Shown here one piece after another: positions 35,719 through 49,118 of a DNA stretch of 64,000 nt. Positions within the stretch are counted from its first letter, which is position 1. The number at the start of each line of letters is the position of its first letter. The translations under genes and the position numbers were made by a program. The notes below the pieces were generated by a model, which was given only the letters and a program-made list of their open reading frames with translations, was not told the DNA's origin and searched no databases. Source of the stretch: Spirodela intermedia (Eukaryota; Streptophyta; Magnoliopsida; Alismatales; Araceae); the NCBI GenBank assembly GCA_902729315.2, contig LR746281.1, forward strand, positions 253,001 to 317,000, read 5' to 3'.

Positions 35719-38700
35719 CTAAGGATCATCATCATAAGCTACAGTGGATAGTGATGATGGGAGGATCACAACGGGCTTCCCCTGAAAACGGAGATCCGCG
35801 AGCATGGGAGGCGGAGATGGCTCGCACAGGTGCCCGTTTCCCGTCAAGTCAACCCTCTCCAACTTCCCTGAGACGACCCAAAAAAAAGAAAGAGATGATT
35901 CAGCGTGGAATTAATACAATTCGGAGACATGCAGAAGAGTCAGAAGCCCCTTGAGGGAGGTGCAACGTACCTCTGGAGAGCTTCAGGGCCTCGCAGATGA
36001 CCGGGAGAGACTCCGCCGGCATGAAGTTGTATCCGGCGTTGACCACGGAAAGCTCCGGAGCCCTTGAAACGAGCTTGGCCAAGAACTCTGCCGCTTCCTT
36101 CTTCCCCCGGTTCTTACTGCAACAACCATCAGCCGAAGAATCTGATTAATGGGCACAGTAATTGGACCCTCTATGCAATTAATCGGTGACGAGTGGTACT
36201 AGTTGACCATTTACGAGGTGGGACTTTTCCAACCTCACGTTGACCCAGACGAGCCCCACGTCTTCAGGCAGTCCGCGTTCAAGTTCTTGGAACCCCAGCG
36301 GGCCCAAGCCCACATCTTCGATGTTCAGCCTCTGAAGGCGGGAAGGCCCCAAGAACTTCGCCAAGGGCACTCCCACACAGCTGAAATGGAGGAAACCAGC
36401 GAGTGTCGATTTAAATAATAATAATAATAATAAAAATAAAATAATCGATCGAGTGGAGAGATTATGAGGGGAGGGAACCATATTAACCTGCCAAGGTTAT
36501 TATCCGCGAGAGATAAAGAGCGCAGTGGCTTCCCCAAGTGCTGGATATTCTCGAGGAGCTGAACCACTGCCACGCTGGAGAGGCTGCAGTTCTCTATCTT
36601 GATATCAGACAGAGGATCCGGCCTCTCAATCGCCTTGAGAAAATAGGGAATGAGACTCCTGCAGCATATCAGATATCTCGGTCAACGGCAAATCTTCATC
36701 GCCTTCAAATGATGAAGAAGCCCACCAATCAGGGCCTGTTACCATAATAAACACCCGGCATGACATATTTCATCACAACAATATATGAAAAAAATGGACT
36801 AAACTATAGTCGATGAGAGATATAGTTGAAAGGTCTCGGACCAGCAACGAGTTCTATAGCAGCCATTTTGATGGCTGCGGCAATCGGTATCCTTCCGATG
36901 CGAGTAAAGGGATAGCTGAAGTTAGACCATTGGAAGTGATGGGAGTGTGGGACAGAAACAGCATGGTCAACGCTCAAGTTCTACCGATACAACTGAACAA
37001 TAGTCTCCCAGAGTCAAAGCTAGTAGTGGTAGACCAAAATTTTCCCCTACGATTTCTCGTTTAGCACCTGTGATCCTTCTGTTTTGGTGATGAAAAAGGT
37101 TAAAAGACACCCAAAGGTGCCCAAGCATTTAATACTCAAATCAGTTATGAACATGCAGGCAGTGTGTGGATGTGTGACAGAGAGTAAATATTTACATATA
37201 AACATATATGACGAGAAAGAGAGAGAAAGAGAGAGAGAGAGAGAGAGGACCTTATACCACCATCAGTCAAAGGATTGTCACTTATATCCAGCTGCCTAAG
37301 GCGAGGCATATGAGCTAGAGCATGCTTGAGATCTTCTGCATCATCCTCGCCCAAATTATTTCCTCTGATAATAAAAAACCAAATAAAAAACAGATCAAGT
37401 TGACAACGCCGAATAACGTTTCAAGCAAGATAAAAAAGAGATTTCCTCATCTCTACGACACAAAAACAATGCGTTGCTGTTACCTTAGGTTTAGAACACA
37501 GAGAGACTTTAAGACCCCATTCGATGGTGATGATGATGGTAAAGGAGAGAAGCAGGTGGATTGCCTCCCTATGTTGGAAAGCCACCCTGCAATCTGGAGG
37601 TATACATTAATTGATGATGCTTTTAATCACTATAATCACGATAAGATATAACGAGATGCTGAGATACTGCTTACATTGTCATCTGAAATGTCAAGGCTGA
37701 TAAGACCAGAAGAAGATCCGCAAAGAGTACCAAAAATTAAATTTGCAATTTTGGGCCCCATGCTGACATCACACAATTTTACTGACCGCAAGGACCTTTT
37801 CATAAAAATTGAATCAGTCTGACTGCCCACAGAATAGAGAAGAAAAACTGAGAATTGAAAATCAGTACATTAAATATGGTATCTTGGATATGGTAGCTGA
37901 CGTAAAATGTGACCTTACAGCACAAATGTCACACTAAATATGTAATTCCTTTTATGGAATAACATTGAAAAAATACATCTAGATCTGCATCCTTTTCGCA
38001 TATTCATGAAGCACGATTCTGGGTTATTCAAAGGACCTGAATAACCCGTGATCTTTCAATGAATAACCCAGCTTGTAGTAATCAAATGATTCTGGGTTTA
38101 TACCTGATCTCTCTTGGTTACTGCAATCAATTTCATTTGAAGTTGCCCCACGATCCAAAAAACTTGAATCGAAGGTATTACTTATAAACAGCTTTTGCAA
38201 GTTTATCATTCATAACTTGCTATTTCTCGTTAGGAGTTCCCTACACGAACATAGAAAATATTGACACTGATTTTTCATTAAATATTTGTTGATTTTAAGC
38301 AATCTCCAAGAGACAGAAAATGGGATGAAAGGCCTACGGATCAAAAACAGTCTCTCCTTCAAAATAAGAATAGTATAAAACCATGACTGCACCTCTCGAT
38401 TTGTGTTGGAAGAAATCTATGAATAAGGGATAATCATAATGCACAGTATCTGCTGCAGTACCAACTATAGAAAAAGAGAGTGAAACAGAGAATAATCTGA
38501 TTCCAGCAGAGAGGTAAGGGTCGAGATTCCAGATAGAAAAAGATGCATCCGGCTCCATTTTTGCAAAAAATCTATCTTTACAAGCACGAAAGGTAATTGG
38601 TCCATCCATCATTAAACTTTCAAAACCTAGTTAAGTTTTAATGGAGAAGATATTGGATAGTTAATAGGCGGCAAAAGCCTGCTTATAAGAGGTTTCAAGG

Positions 38701-41700
38701 GTATTTGGACAATCCAAAGAATATGAACCGTACAATTCTGTCCTGCATCGTAAAGTCCATGATTAGCCATTTCAATTACAAAGATGGGCCAAACGCCAAA
38801 TATGAGGTCCAAAGTTTATACTGTGCATATAATTCAGTATAATAGAACTTGTCGCTAGAATATTAGTGCCCAGGGGCCGTCTAGAAGAAAAATAAATATA
38901 CTTCACTGGAATAGAACCTGTAGTTGGATGCAGAGCAAGGTTAAATACTACCGCTACAACATATGTGTAGCAATTTTTAGCAATAACTTCCCATAATAAC
39001 AGATATATTTTAGAAGTACCGTACCTCGACATGTTGTTAGAAAATCTAACATATCAATTTATACATAATTTTTTTTTTCTTGACAACCTGAATTAAAGCT
39101 GATACAATTTTCCAAATTTTTCATTGGGCATAAGTGAAACATAAATGATTCAACAATTATCAAAAGCTTTAAAATTCTCCGGGTTTGTAAAAAAAAAATG
39201 GGTGAAAGGGAGACCCAGCTGACTGAAAAAGGAGTCAAAAAATAGAAATCTTTTACACGTGTCAAAGGCAACCACCAACCTACAAAAGCAGACTGCCATC
39301 CATTTCTAATACTGAATTTGTTTGGCCGACTGAAAAGTTTGATAATCCGAAAAATAACGAATTTAACTAAATTTTATAAATCTATGATTTTGACTCGGAA
39401 AAAAACTCTATAGTTCCATAAATATATCACATATTTGAAAATTTGTGTAACGAATTGACAATGATCCCGTAAGGAAAAAATAACATTTCATGGTAATTTA
39501 AGTTTAAAAACCATCAATTATAAATTGAGTGTATAGCTTTAAGAGCATTACCTTCCCGATGAGAGAAACTCTAGAAAACTTGAATAAGTGGAGGTCTGCT
39601 TGGATTCAAAAATACTTGAAGATGTGATAGAGAAATACTGAATCCCATGTACACAAGTTCCACTGTAGTACAGTGAAGTACAAATCTTTTTAAAACCAGT
39701 GGAAGAAAACCTACAATGGACAAGGTTTAGGGATAATAAAGTATCCTTGTTCTGTGACAGAAGCTTGCATACTTCATCAACCTGTAGAATGTAATTCAGT
39801 TTTTAATTTAGCAACTATTAGCCAAGGTTCCTCACGAAAGAAAAGTTTAATGATGTGTATCTATCACGAATCACTGAGAAAAATGACATAAATATAAATG
39901 CATTTGAGTAATAGAATACCATTAGATAACAAACCAATAATTTTCTGAACAAAACTGCAATCCAGAAGTTACAACAAAAAGAAAAGAGTTTACATTTACG
40001 GTAAGAGATGAGACATACATGAGTTTCCGATTTGATATTTCGGAAGATGACATCTTGCAGATGGCTAGCCTTTAGCATTTCCTGTCCATGGACTAAAACG
40101 TTCAACTTCTGATACAAACTGAAAAATCTCAGAATCTTTTAATTTAATAGGTATCTATTTTTTACAATTCGAACATATAGATGAAAGTATAAAAGCCAGA
40201 AAGTACAAACTCAAAGAAGAGCAACTAAATCATCTATTCAGTGTTGACTGCTGACTTATTTCATTCACGAGAAAATACAAAGTCTATGATATAATCTATC
40301 TCTTTTTCGTTTTTTGAGCAAAATTTGCAGCACAGTCACGGGAAATTTGGGGTCTCCAAGGTGCACATATAATGAGAAGAGTTCCATAGTTGGAAAATTA
40401 GTACTTATAAAATAGGTTTAAACATTTGAAATCATTATGGATTTTCCATCAGAGAACCAGTTATAACCAATAGATTTAACATGAATTCTTGCATGTTACA
40501 ACATACACCAATCTGCCTGGGATAAGACTGAAAGAACCATCTCTGATGAGGTACGGGTGGATCAGTATGTGTAACTCCAGGAATATTAAAGGCTCCAGTA
40601 TGTGTAACTCCAGGAATATTAAAGGCCCCAGTATGTGTAACTCCAAGAATATAGTCGGGAATCTCTGGGCAAATATTATCCTGTTATCCAGTCTTATTTT
40701 AAAGACATGACAATAGAAACATCTACAGAAGAGCTGCTAACCGGATTTGGAGGTTATGGATGAGAACCTACAACCCCACCCCTCCCCAGAACTTTCCATG
40801 TAATGTTCTCGCAAGAGTCAACTTTGTTTTTTTCATTTCTAGCCACTTGACGGTCCTTGTACAGATTTCTGGGTAGGCAAGAGCGTAAAATTGTCGTTAT
40901 TTAGAGGTGGGCCTAAATCATCGGGAGAAACTTGGCTGTGACATATAGACACTGGCAGTCTGCAGTATCTTTTTGCCACCAGAAGGATCAGGTACTTCGT
41001 AATGCGGTTGTATGTTCCCTCATTGTTTTCAAGAGTACTGCACATATCCCCTCCCAAGCTTCCAACACGGCATAACAGCAAAGATAGCGCACCATGACTT
41101 CAGTCAATATCATATGGAAGCTTTTTAAATGTTGAAAGGGGTTGCTGAAAATCAGATGGCAGTCACCGGTGATATTACGAGCTATATGAAAAGAAGGTAC
41201 ATAAAAAGTAGATTCGTTTTTACTGAGCATATGACCCGATTATCAATTTACTTAAACAAAAACACAACTCGAGGACCATAACCACCTCAGGGAAGACATT
41301 TTAACATCTATACACAGCCAAGTTCTGCATTTTCTTACACATGTTCCCGTAACACACAGCACATTTTGGAGGCGTAGGCATCTGCATTCAAATAAATGGA
41401 AAAATACAGTTTAACATCATAAAGGAACATACTCAGGAATCAAAATGTCAAAGGCTGACCTATACAACACCAGAAAAAGGAAATGCTTGCATACTTTTGG
41501 ATAAACGTCTTCTAATAAGTAGCTAATCTGAAAAAAGTTACATGTTGCGAAAGAGCATCATTAAGTAATTCTTCACTGGACAGCACCTTACCCAATAATC
41601 AAGATTGGCAATAAAGATGATCTGAACAATTAAGAAAACCCTAAAAAATTTAGTCTGAATGTCCCGTTAGAGAGTGAAGTCTATTTTCTTCATTTGAAGT

Positions 41701-44462
41701 GGAAAAGCAAGCAGTCTCATTGTGAAATGCATATTCATAAAACCTTGAGTAGATGTAGTTTTACTACTATATTCATAAACTATTGATGTGGAAGTATCCA
41801 GAGAATGTTTCTCACTTTTTCTCTAAATGATTATTGACTAGAGATCTTCTTATTAATTTCATTGAACACTGTTGCAAATCGAGAAAAACCCTTGTCACGA
41901 AGGACAGAGGGGAGAATCGGCGGAAACCGCCTCAACGTTCATTCAACTCTGATCCCCATTATATAGGGAGTAATAATACACAACTTTTGCAAAAAACACC
42001 CTCAACTAATTACACTATTTCCCTACGACCTAGAACCTCCAACAAACACTTTATGGAATAAAAAAGCAGTGACTAGATAGAATATGATTATATAGGATTC
42101 GCAGTTTGATTGGTAGAATAATATTAGTAAATAAGGGTAAGCACTATATATGAAAGTAGACATTTCATAAACAGTTTTCACAGGGTCACCTTTCTCATCA
42201 GGGAACAAGAAAAATGTAGCATCAGCATCAAAAACATAAAACATAAATGGATGTGGTATCACCTCGCATAATTTCCAAAGTTTTGACAATGATACGATAG
42301 CTTTGCATATTCGAAATCTTTATTGCACTTGTCTTGAATGCAACCAATCGAATCCAATATAGCGTCTGCAGTGCATAAATATACCAAAAAGGTGATGATA
42401 TATGTAAAATTTTGTTTCTAAAGAAAGATGTGAATCAAAATTAACGGAAAAGACATCTTCTCAGTCAAAAAAACTAATTTCCACGTGCAAGTCGTCAGCA
42501 AAGACTACATGATGTTGCCATTTAAGGAAAATGACCAAGCATAAAGGAGATTCAGCTGAATTTCATACAGCATTAAAACGTAATTTCGCATAAGATGTCG
42601 ACACCACCTGATTTTTTCAAAAAAATGCCAACATCTTGAATAGAGTGATGATTTTCCTTTATGGCACTTTTCACATCATGCTAGTTATACAAGAAAAACT
42701 TTAGCATCGGAAAAATGAATAATTTAAGAAGATAGGTACAACAAAAGCAGAAAGGCTAAAATGAGCAATAAGAAAACACAGAATGGACATTAGGTGACTA
42801 ACTTGAAGCTTTTATCTCTTTGATACACCCGTCAAAAGCTGGAAGTAATGCTTTCTCTGACGCTTCATCCAGGCATCTGTATTCAAAGTAATGCTTGATA
42901 ATTATGTATCAAATGGGCAAAAAATATAGCAATGAACTCATGGACAGACATTCATACTCCTGTAAGTGTGATTCCCAGTATCGCTGTTGCCAGTCAGTAC
43001 TATGCTTGTTTTCAAGACTTTCCATACGATCTTGTACTCTTACGTGGCTTATTTGCAGTATCTTCTTGTTATTCTCAGGCCATCGCAACTTAAACAACAG
43101 CTCCCATGCCCTATTGAGGTCATCGTACCTAAATGAAACAATTCCAATACAAAGAAAAAATGTTGTCATGAATTGAAACAGGTCATAGAAACACAACTTC
43201 GGTGAATAAGCAGGCTATTAAATTACCTTCCACGTTTCTTCCCATCACCCATGCCATTTACTGCTGATCCACATGTGTCATTGACAGAACTGTCAAAGCA
43301 TGAGGGTTGGAGAAAAATAATTATTTAATGTCTATGCAATAGCCAATTAGCTAATTTGACTCCTGTGAACATGCAGGACCATGAAACAACTAGGGAGAGA
43401 AAAACATAACATATCGAGATTGTGAACTATGCAACCCCACTGATAAACTGGATCCCTCACTTTTGATGTCAATAACACGTATCATAATCACAAAGTAAAA
43501 AAAAAAATGTACCACAAATATGGCAATAAAGCAAGGCTGATAAATACTAAAAATGTTAAAGAGGTCACTGATGCCAAGAGCATGAAGCAAGGAATCAAAT
43601 GAAGTTACCACAAACAGAAGATAATTCACGGCTGACATTTATGTCTGTTTAGTTTGAAAGTGGCACCAGTTGATTCCAGACGATTTATGGGCAAATTGTG
43701 GTGGGAAAATTACTTCGGAAAGACAGGTTCACAACACCCCTATATTAAATTATCGCCGACTGACATACTGCGTCCGTTTTTTAACTACATAATATAGGTG
43801 ATCTCCATCCTTCACTATGACTGGGATCTTGAGGCACTACTTGCTTAGTTGCACTCTCCTCAAGCATTCTTACATGAGATGCGCATCTGTAGGCACCCAT
43901 GAGCATCTATTATGGCGTGTTCCTTTTCGATATTGAGAGGAACGAACCTGAAGCATGGATCAAAGAATGTTAAGAAACTTTCCCCACATCCTGAACATAT
44001 CCAGAGCAACTCACGAATATCAAACCAATTTATTTTTACCAGGCTATGTGTTTATCTAGGTGACTTATTTAGATTCTCCTGCCACTGGAAATTTATTGGT
44101 CCGCAAGTTCATCCTCATGGTTTCAAATTTAAGCGCACTAGAGAGCTCTCAATGAATTCCAAGATGACATGTTACAGGCGAGGCAGGAAGTCTGTATAAT
44201 CAAAACTCACAGAGCGGCCTGTAACTTCTCTAAGGCAAGTGGGGAAAGCTGCATCAATAAACCATCGAACAGATCGGATGGAAGGTCGAAAACATCCTGC
44301 AAGTGATTAAACCCTGAAAAGTGCACACTCCTGTTGTCAAGGAAAAATGGAAATTATACTTATTAATAGCATTGCTTTAGTTCAGCCATCACCGTCTTTG
44401 CCCGCTGCCGTCCTGGAAACTTTCTTCATGCATAGCGAGATCAGAGATGGGATATCACCCAT
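35719..44462 (-). CDS. Leucine-rich-repeat (RNI-like) protein, LRRC41-like
   Basis: A long gene with many small exons in AT-rich introns. Exon 1 (44462-44393) encodes MGDIPSLISLCMKKV; exon 2 starts at 44313 and reads DVFDLPSDLFDGLLMQLSPL. This looks like an Elongin BC-box plus cullin-box-like start, as in animal LRRC41/MUF1, which would suggest a ubiquitin-ligase receptor; that role is inference. Recognisable exons at about 43125-42960 (RAWELLFKLRWPE, DWQQRYWESHLQEC), about 42366-42262 (KDFEYAKLSYHCQNFGNYAR) and about 41383-41332 (CLRLQNVLCVTGTC) precede the repeat part. LRRs include CKLLSQNKDTLLSLNLVHC (about 39750), LRSLSLADNNLG (about 36520), SRLQRLNIEDVGLGPLGF (about 36335), LRQLDISDNPL (about 37280) and ELSVVNAGYNFMP (about 36040). 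The last exon (about 35851-35719) ends KLERVDLTGNGHLCEPSPPP and a short tail. Not all exon limits were resolved. Confidence 0.72.
37214..37248. repeat. GA-rich tract in an LRR-gene intron
   Basis: GA dinucleotide run interrupted by AAAG units, just beyond the exon ending near 37252. Confidence 0.6.
40563..40654. repeat. 33-bp tandem triplicate in an LRR-gene intron
   Basis: Units begin at 40563, 40596 and 40629, a regular 33-bp period. Each begins CAGTATGTGTAACTCCA. The first two copies differ by a base or so; the third loses similarity near 40654. Confidence 0.88.
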
Positions 44463-45879
44463 TAGGAACGGCCCTGAAGCTCCAACAGAAAGGCCCTTCC
44501 GTAGGTCAGCTGAAAATTATGGAGTTCAAGGCCAAATGTCACCGACTAGAGAGAGGCAATTGAAAGTCAAGAGAGCAATAGTAACCTAAAATGTATACAT
44601 TATAGGCGAAGTAACTGGGATATCAGACTCCGCAGTTAACGTCTGTGATCAAACACTGGGAAGCTGAGGCAGCGAATGAAAAAAGAGCATAGTCCAAAAA
44701 TTCAGCGATTGCGACATCTGAAGGTAGGAAAAAAAACTAGTTGTAGACTTGAGAAATTATACACTCATAATCAACGACGTCTTGAACCTGATGATTAAAG
44801 GGGGAGACGAAGAATGTGAAACCGGCTGAAGGAAAAAGGATTGAGAGAGCCAATCATTCATCAACTTAACGTCCTTAAATTCCCAGATTAACGACAAAAA
44901 CTAAATTCTCTCGCAGAGTCACAGAGCCAGACCTCGCGGAACGGATAATCATCAGAATTCAGACGCGAACCTGAGGCCAGAACGAAGAATGCGGAGTCCG
45001 GGGAGATCACAACCGACTGAAGAAAGACATCTTCACGCAACAACAGTCGCTACCTAGAACCCTAACTCCTCGCGGAAGGAGGACTATCATGAGCCCGACC
45101 GACTATTCCAACGGCCGCATAAACACGGGACCCCTGGGGGAAGTCTTCTTCTATATGTTCTTACCATTAGTAATTGGCCTTAAGCCCTATAAACTCATAT
45201 TATTGTCCGTAAAGTCCATATATGTACTTTTAATTAGAAAGTAGTCCTTACACCACCATAGACACCAAATTCGTCACCCATTTAAGAGCCTTTTACGGTC
45301 TTTGTGTTCTCAAAATACATACTAAGGGTAAATAGATAAATCGTCTACTATCAAAAAATATATTTCCAATCTATATAAAAATATTCCTTTTTTTTTCATA
45401 AGCCGTAAAACAGTCTCTTACTGTTTTGAGGAAGCAAGCTGACTCGCGAGTCCACTTATAGTAAGAAAGAGAGATAAAAATAGTAATTTTTTTTATTTTG
45501 AAAAATAGTCAAATATCCATGTAAATGGTCAAATATAGCTCACGAAAATTGTCTTGGAATTTTAGCCGTGATATTATCTGAATTATTTTTATTTTTAAAA
45601 ATGTTGCAAGTGTATTCCTTAGAGAGAGAATATGGGCCCATCGTGCTGTGTATCTCTCCCTTTTAGAAAATTACACGAAGAACCCTACAAGAAGAATGTC
45701 AAGTCCAAATCAAGCATGGAAGGGCCGCCAAAATCAGGTTCGATTATTTCCCCAAATTAGCTGTTTTTATTTGACTAAACAACTCCAATGTGATCGTTGA
45801 GATGAGATGAAGGAATCGATCAGACTGCACCCGGAAGAAGCGCGACGGTACTCAGGGATTGTGACGGGGAGAGCCTCCG
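44463..45879. other. Spacer between the LRR gene and GatB
   Basis: The promoter and 5' leader of the LRR gene should lie at 44463-45130. The remainder is AT-rich with poly-A/T tracts and no gene-like frame; the end nearest 45880 is likely the GatB 3' UTR. Confidence 0.45.
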
Positions 45880-48258
45880 TCAGCTGCTCTCGGCATTCAA
45901 CTTCTCCAGGAGGATCTTGTTCAAAAGCGCCGGATTTGCCTTGCCCTTCGACTCCTTCATCACCTGCAGACAAGGAGGAGAAGAACTGAGCGGGACCGAC
46001 TCTCTCTCTCTCTCTATTTTCTCTCTCTACTGTGAGCATCAAGAGAAGGGTTTCCGAGCCGATTCTGTCCACACCTGGCCGGCGAAGAAGCCCTGCAGCT
46101 TTGTCTTGCCCCCGCGGTACTGCTGCAGCTGCTTCGGGTTCTCCGCGATCACCTTCTCCACCAACGCTTCAATGGCGGCGGGATCTACAATCTGCAGGCG
46201 GAAGAGGATAAGCTCCGGTTATTCTCTCTCTCCCCCACAACGAAGAAATGGGGTTGCCCCATCGTTCTTCACAGACATCTTAAAAAGGAAAAAAATGCTG
46301 AAATTAGTAAGTAGAAGCTGCGCGCCTGAACCAGATCCTTCTCCGTGATCAGAGATTTGACCGTCCCTCCTTTGGTTATGAGCTCGACGAGAATCTGCGA
46401 AAACATGTGACAACATTACGAAAATAAAAGCTATGATTTCTGCAACTCTATTGCATGATCCACGTAATTTTTTTGGCCTGAAACCAGGGGGACCAAGCTG
46501 AGGAATACCTCCTTCCCCATCTTCCCACTGATGGTTCCGCCCTTTATGGAAGATATCAGCTCGGCGAGCTCCCGGGGGGTCAGCTTGATCTCACCAATCG
46601 ACAGACGTTCGCTCTTCAGGAATGCCGCGATGTCGCCCATGATCCAGTTGGCGGCCATTTTCACGTCGGCGCCACTATCGACAGCGGAGTCGAAGAAATG
46701 AGCAACCTAAAAGTCAGCGGAGAAAGCTCGTAAGTCCACGGCCCGAGACCACGACGGGGGCAGAGCGGAACCCACGGAGGGGAAGAACGCACGGCGACGT
46801 CGTTGGCGAGAAAGAGGACATCCTGCATGCCGAGGCCCATCTGCTCGTAGCGCCGCCGCTTCGCCTCCGGGAGCTCCGGCAACGATGCCCGGATGGCCTC
46901 CACGTACTCGCTCGAGAGGACGACCTCAGGGAGATCGGGCTCCGGGAAGTACCTGTAATCGGCCAGCCCTTCCTTCTTCCTCATCGTGACTGTTCTCTAC
47001 AAGAAAGAAAGACGCCAGGAGATCAAATTCAGGAGGAAGGAACAGGGAAATTGGGAGGTTGAAGGGTAGATTCGAGGGCAAACCTGGGAGCCGTCGTCCC
47101 AGAGCCGGGTCTCCTGGACGATCTGATCCCCCTGGCCTTGCTTGTGGAGAGTAACTTGCCTGCAGATCTCGAAGTCTATCGCCCGGCTCATGGCGGAGAA
47201 CGAATTCATATTCTTGACCTCCACCTACCCACCTTGAAGGACTCGAACGAGTTAGATGAACATGTAGCTAGGCATATAATTAGGGTTTGAAGGTAGGATC
47301 TTCTCGACCTTGGTTCCAAATTCTGACTGCCCGATTGGACGAACAGATACATTCACGTCACAGCGAAGAGATCCTTCTTGCATGTTCCCGTTGCTCACTC
47401 CCAGGTAGCGCACCAGCCTCTGCAACTCTGCGGCGTACTCTGCAGCCTCGATGCCAGTCCTCATGTCCGGCTCGGAGACGATCTCGAGCAGAGGGACGCC
47501 AGCTCTGTTGAGGTCTACCTGTGGGAGAGGAACAGTTCCAAATTAGGAAATGAGGCAGCTGGAGTTGGCGGAAAGGATTCATATTCTCTCACCTGCGAGT
47601 AGCTTCCAGATTCCGAATGAAGCAGCTTCCCTGCGTCTTCCTCCATGTGAACCCTCGTTATGCCGAACCTCCGATGCCCGCCGCCGAACTCAAGCGGGAG
47701 ATCCAGGTCGATGAATCCTCTGGTGGCGATGGGGACGTCGAACTGAGAGATCTGATAGCCCTTTGGGAGGTCGGGGTAGAAGTACTGCTTCCGATCGAAC
47801 TTGGAAGTCAACGAGAGCTTGCAGTTGAGAGCGAGGCCCAGCTTAACCGCGAACTCGACGACCTTCGTGTTCAGCACTGGCAGCGCGCCGGGCAGACCCA
47901 TGCAGACGGGGCAGACGGTGGTGTTCGGCGGGGAGCCATAGGAGTATTCGCAGGCGCAGAAGGCCTTGGTGACTGTGGAGAGCTGAACGTGGGTCTCAAT
48001 GCCGATGACGGATTCGTAGCCCTGTGAGCTCTCCTCAGCGTTCTTCCTCGTCTGCGTCTGGGGCCTCTCCGCCGGCGCCCTGGTCTGGGTCTGCGCGCTC
48101 TGGGCGCCGCTGGCGGAGATCGAGGTAAGGGAGGCGGCGTTGCTACCGGAACGGAAAAGCAGACTCCGGCTTCCCCATCGATGGGGAGAAGATGGGAAGA
48201 AGCAGAAATTCTTGAACCTCAACCCTCTGAAGTACACGGCCGCTCCAACGGCCGCCAT
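45880..48258 (-). CDS. GATB: Aspartyl/glutamyl-tRNA(Asn/Gln) amidotransferase subunit B (GatB)
   Basis: GatB works with GatA and GatC to convert Glu-tRNA(Gln) into Gln-tRNA(Gln) in plastids and mitochondria. The start at 48258 ([15 protein letters not shown]) opens a basic, Ser-rich targeting peptide; an in-frame ATG at 48312 would add 18 residues. The catalytic core begins [20 protein letters not shown], with [35 protein letters not shown] and [16 protein letters not shown]. Further exons encode [15 protein letters not shown] with [13 protein letters not shown] (ending about 47309), [18 protein letters not shown] (about 47224-47085), [20 protein letters not shown] (about 46995-46795), the helical [15 protein letters not shown] (about 46685-46512), [11 protein letters not shown] (about 46395-46330), then a YqeY-like tail [20 protein letters not shown] and a last exon ending [18 protein letters not shown] (about 45956-45880). 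The gene looks intact. Confidence 0.94.
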
Positions 48259-49118
48259 ATTCGCTCCAGTCGACCCCAGAGGACGACACCGGCAACGGAG
48301 AGGGATCACCAAATCGTCCGAGAGAGGGCGACTCGCAGCGGAAACGAGTTCTGAGAGTCTGTCGAGAATTTATTCAAGCAGCTAGTGTGCGAGATGGATA
48401 ACGGATACCTCCAAACTGAGAGCCGCGAGTCTGAGACGGGGACCTTCCATGGGGAAACCAGAAGGTTACTAGGATGGTTCCCTCGACAAGGGCGGTCGGT
48501 TTCCAAGAACCTGGTCCCGGAGAGGAGAAAGGAGAGGAGGAGCTGCCGTACGTACCTCTATGCGACGAGGGGATTACTCCTCTGCTCCGTCCTATGACAG
48601 GGAAAATCTCCGGCGTCACTCTCGAACTCTCAGCTCCATTCCCCGAAGACGAAGATCGAGCTCACTTGAGCTCTAATGGATGGTGGTAGGGCAGAGCCAG
48701 CAACGGGCTGACCCTCATCCATCCCTCCATCCTCCCACCAGGATGAAGAAGACGTCGGCATGTAATTTTCCCACAGATCCCTATAAAATGTAAACTAACA
48801 TTTTGAACCATTATTAAGTTTATTTTAAATCCCAGGCCTTTCCGTCATTTGGGCCCATTTTGTTTCCTTGTCAATGATCGAGCCGGCCCATATTTTTCCC
48901 CTCGAGAAGCGGAAAGACGAAAAGACTAGTCAAACCCCATGTGGGCCCGTCGTCCCCATACCCCGCCATGCAAAACGCTCTACAGTCGCCGTCCAACCAT
49001 CCATCTGCCTTCTCCCCGCAACCGTCCCCCTCCTCCCCCAACATCCTCTCCGTTCAGCCACCACCACAGCTGCCGCTGCCGCTGCCGCCGCCGCCGTCCT
49101 CCGCCCTCCGCCTCCCCC
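48259..49118. promoter_or_regulatory. Bidirectional spacer, GatB / seven-TM gene
   Basis: About 860 bp between divergent starts. TGGGCC/GGCCCA-type motifs occur near 48850, 48886 and 48942. The last 100 bp are C-rich and CT-rich and probably form the 5' leader of the plus-strand gene. Confidence 0.5.

Noticed and set aside
35719-44462. TONSOKU (TSK/BRU1) as the identity of the LRR gene
   Set aside because: TSK starts with TPR repeats; the N-terminal exons here lack them and instead show a BC-box-like start.
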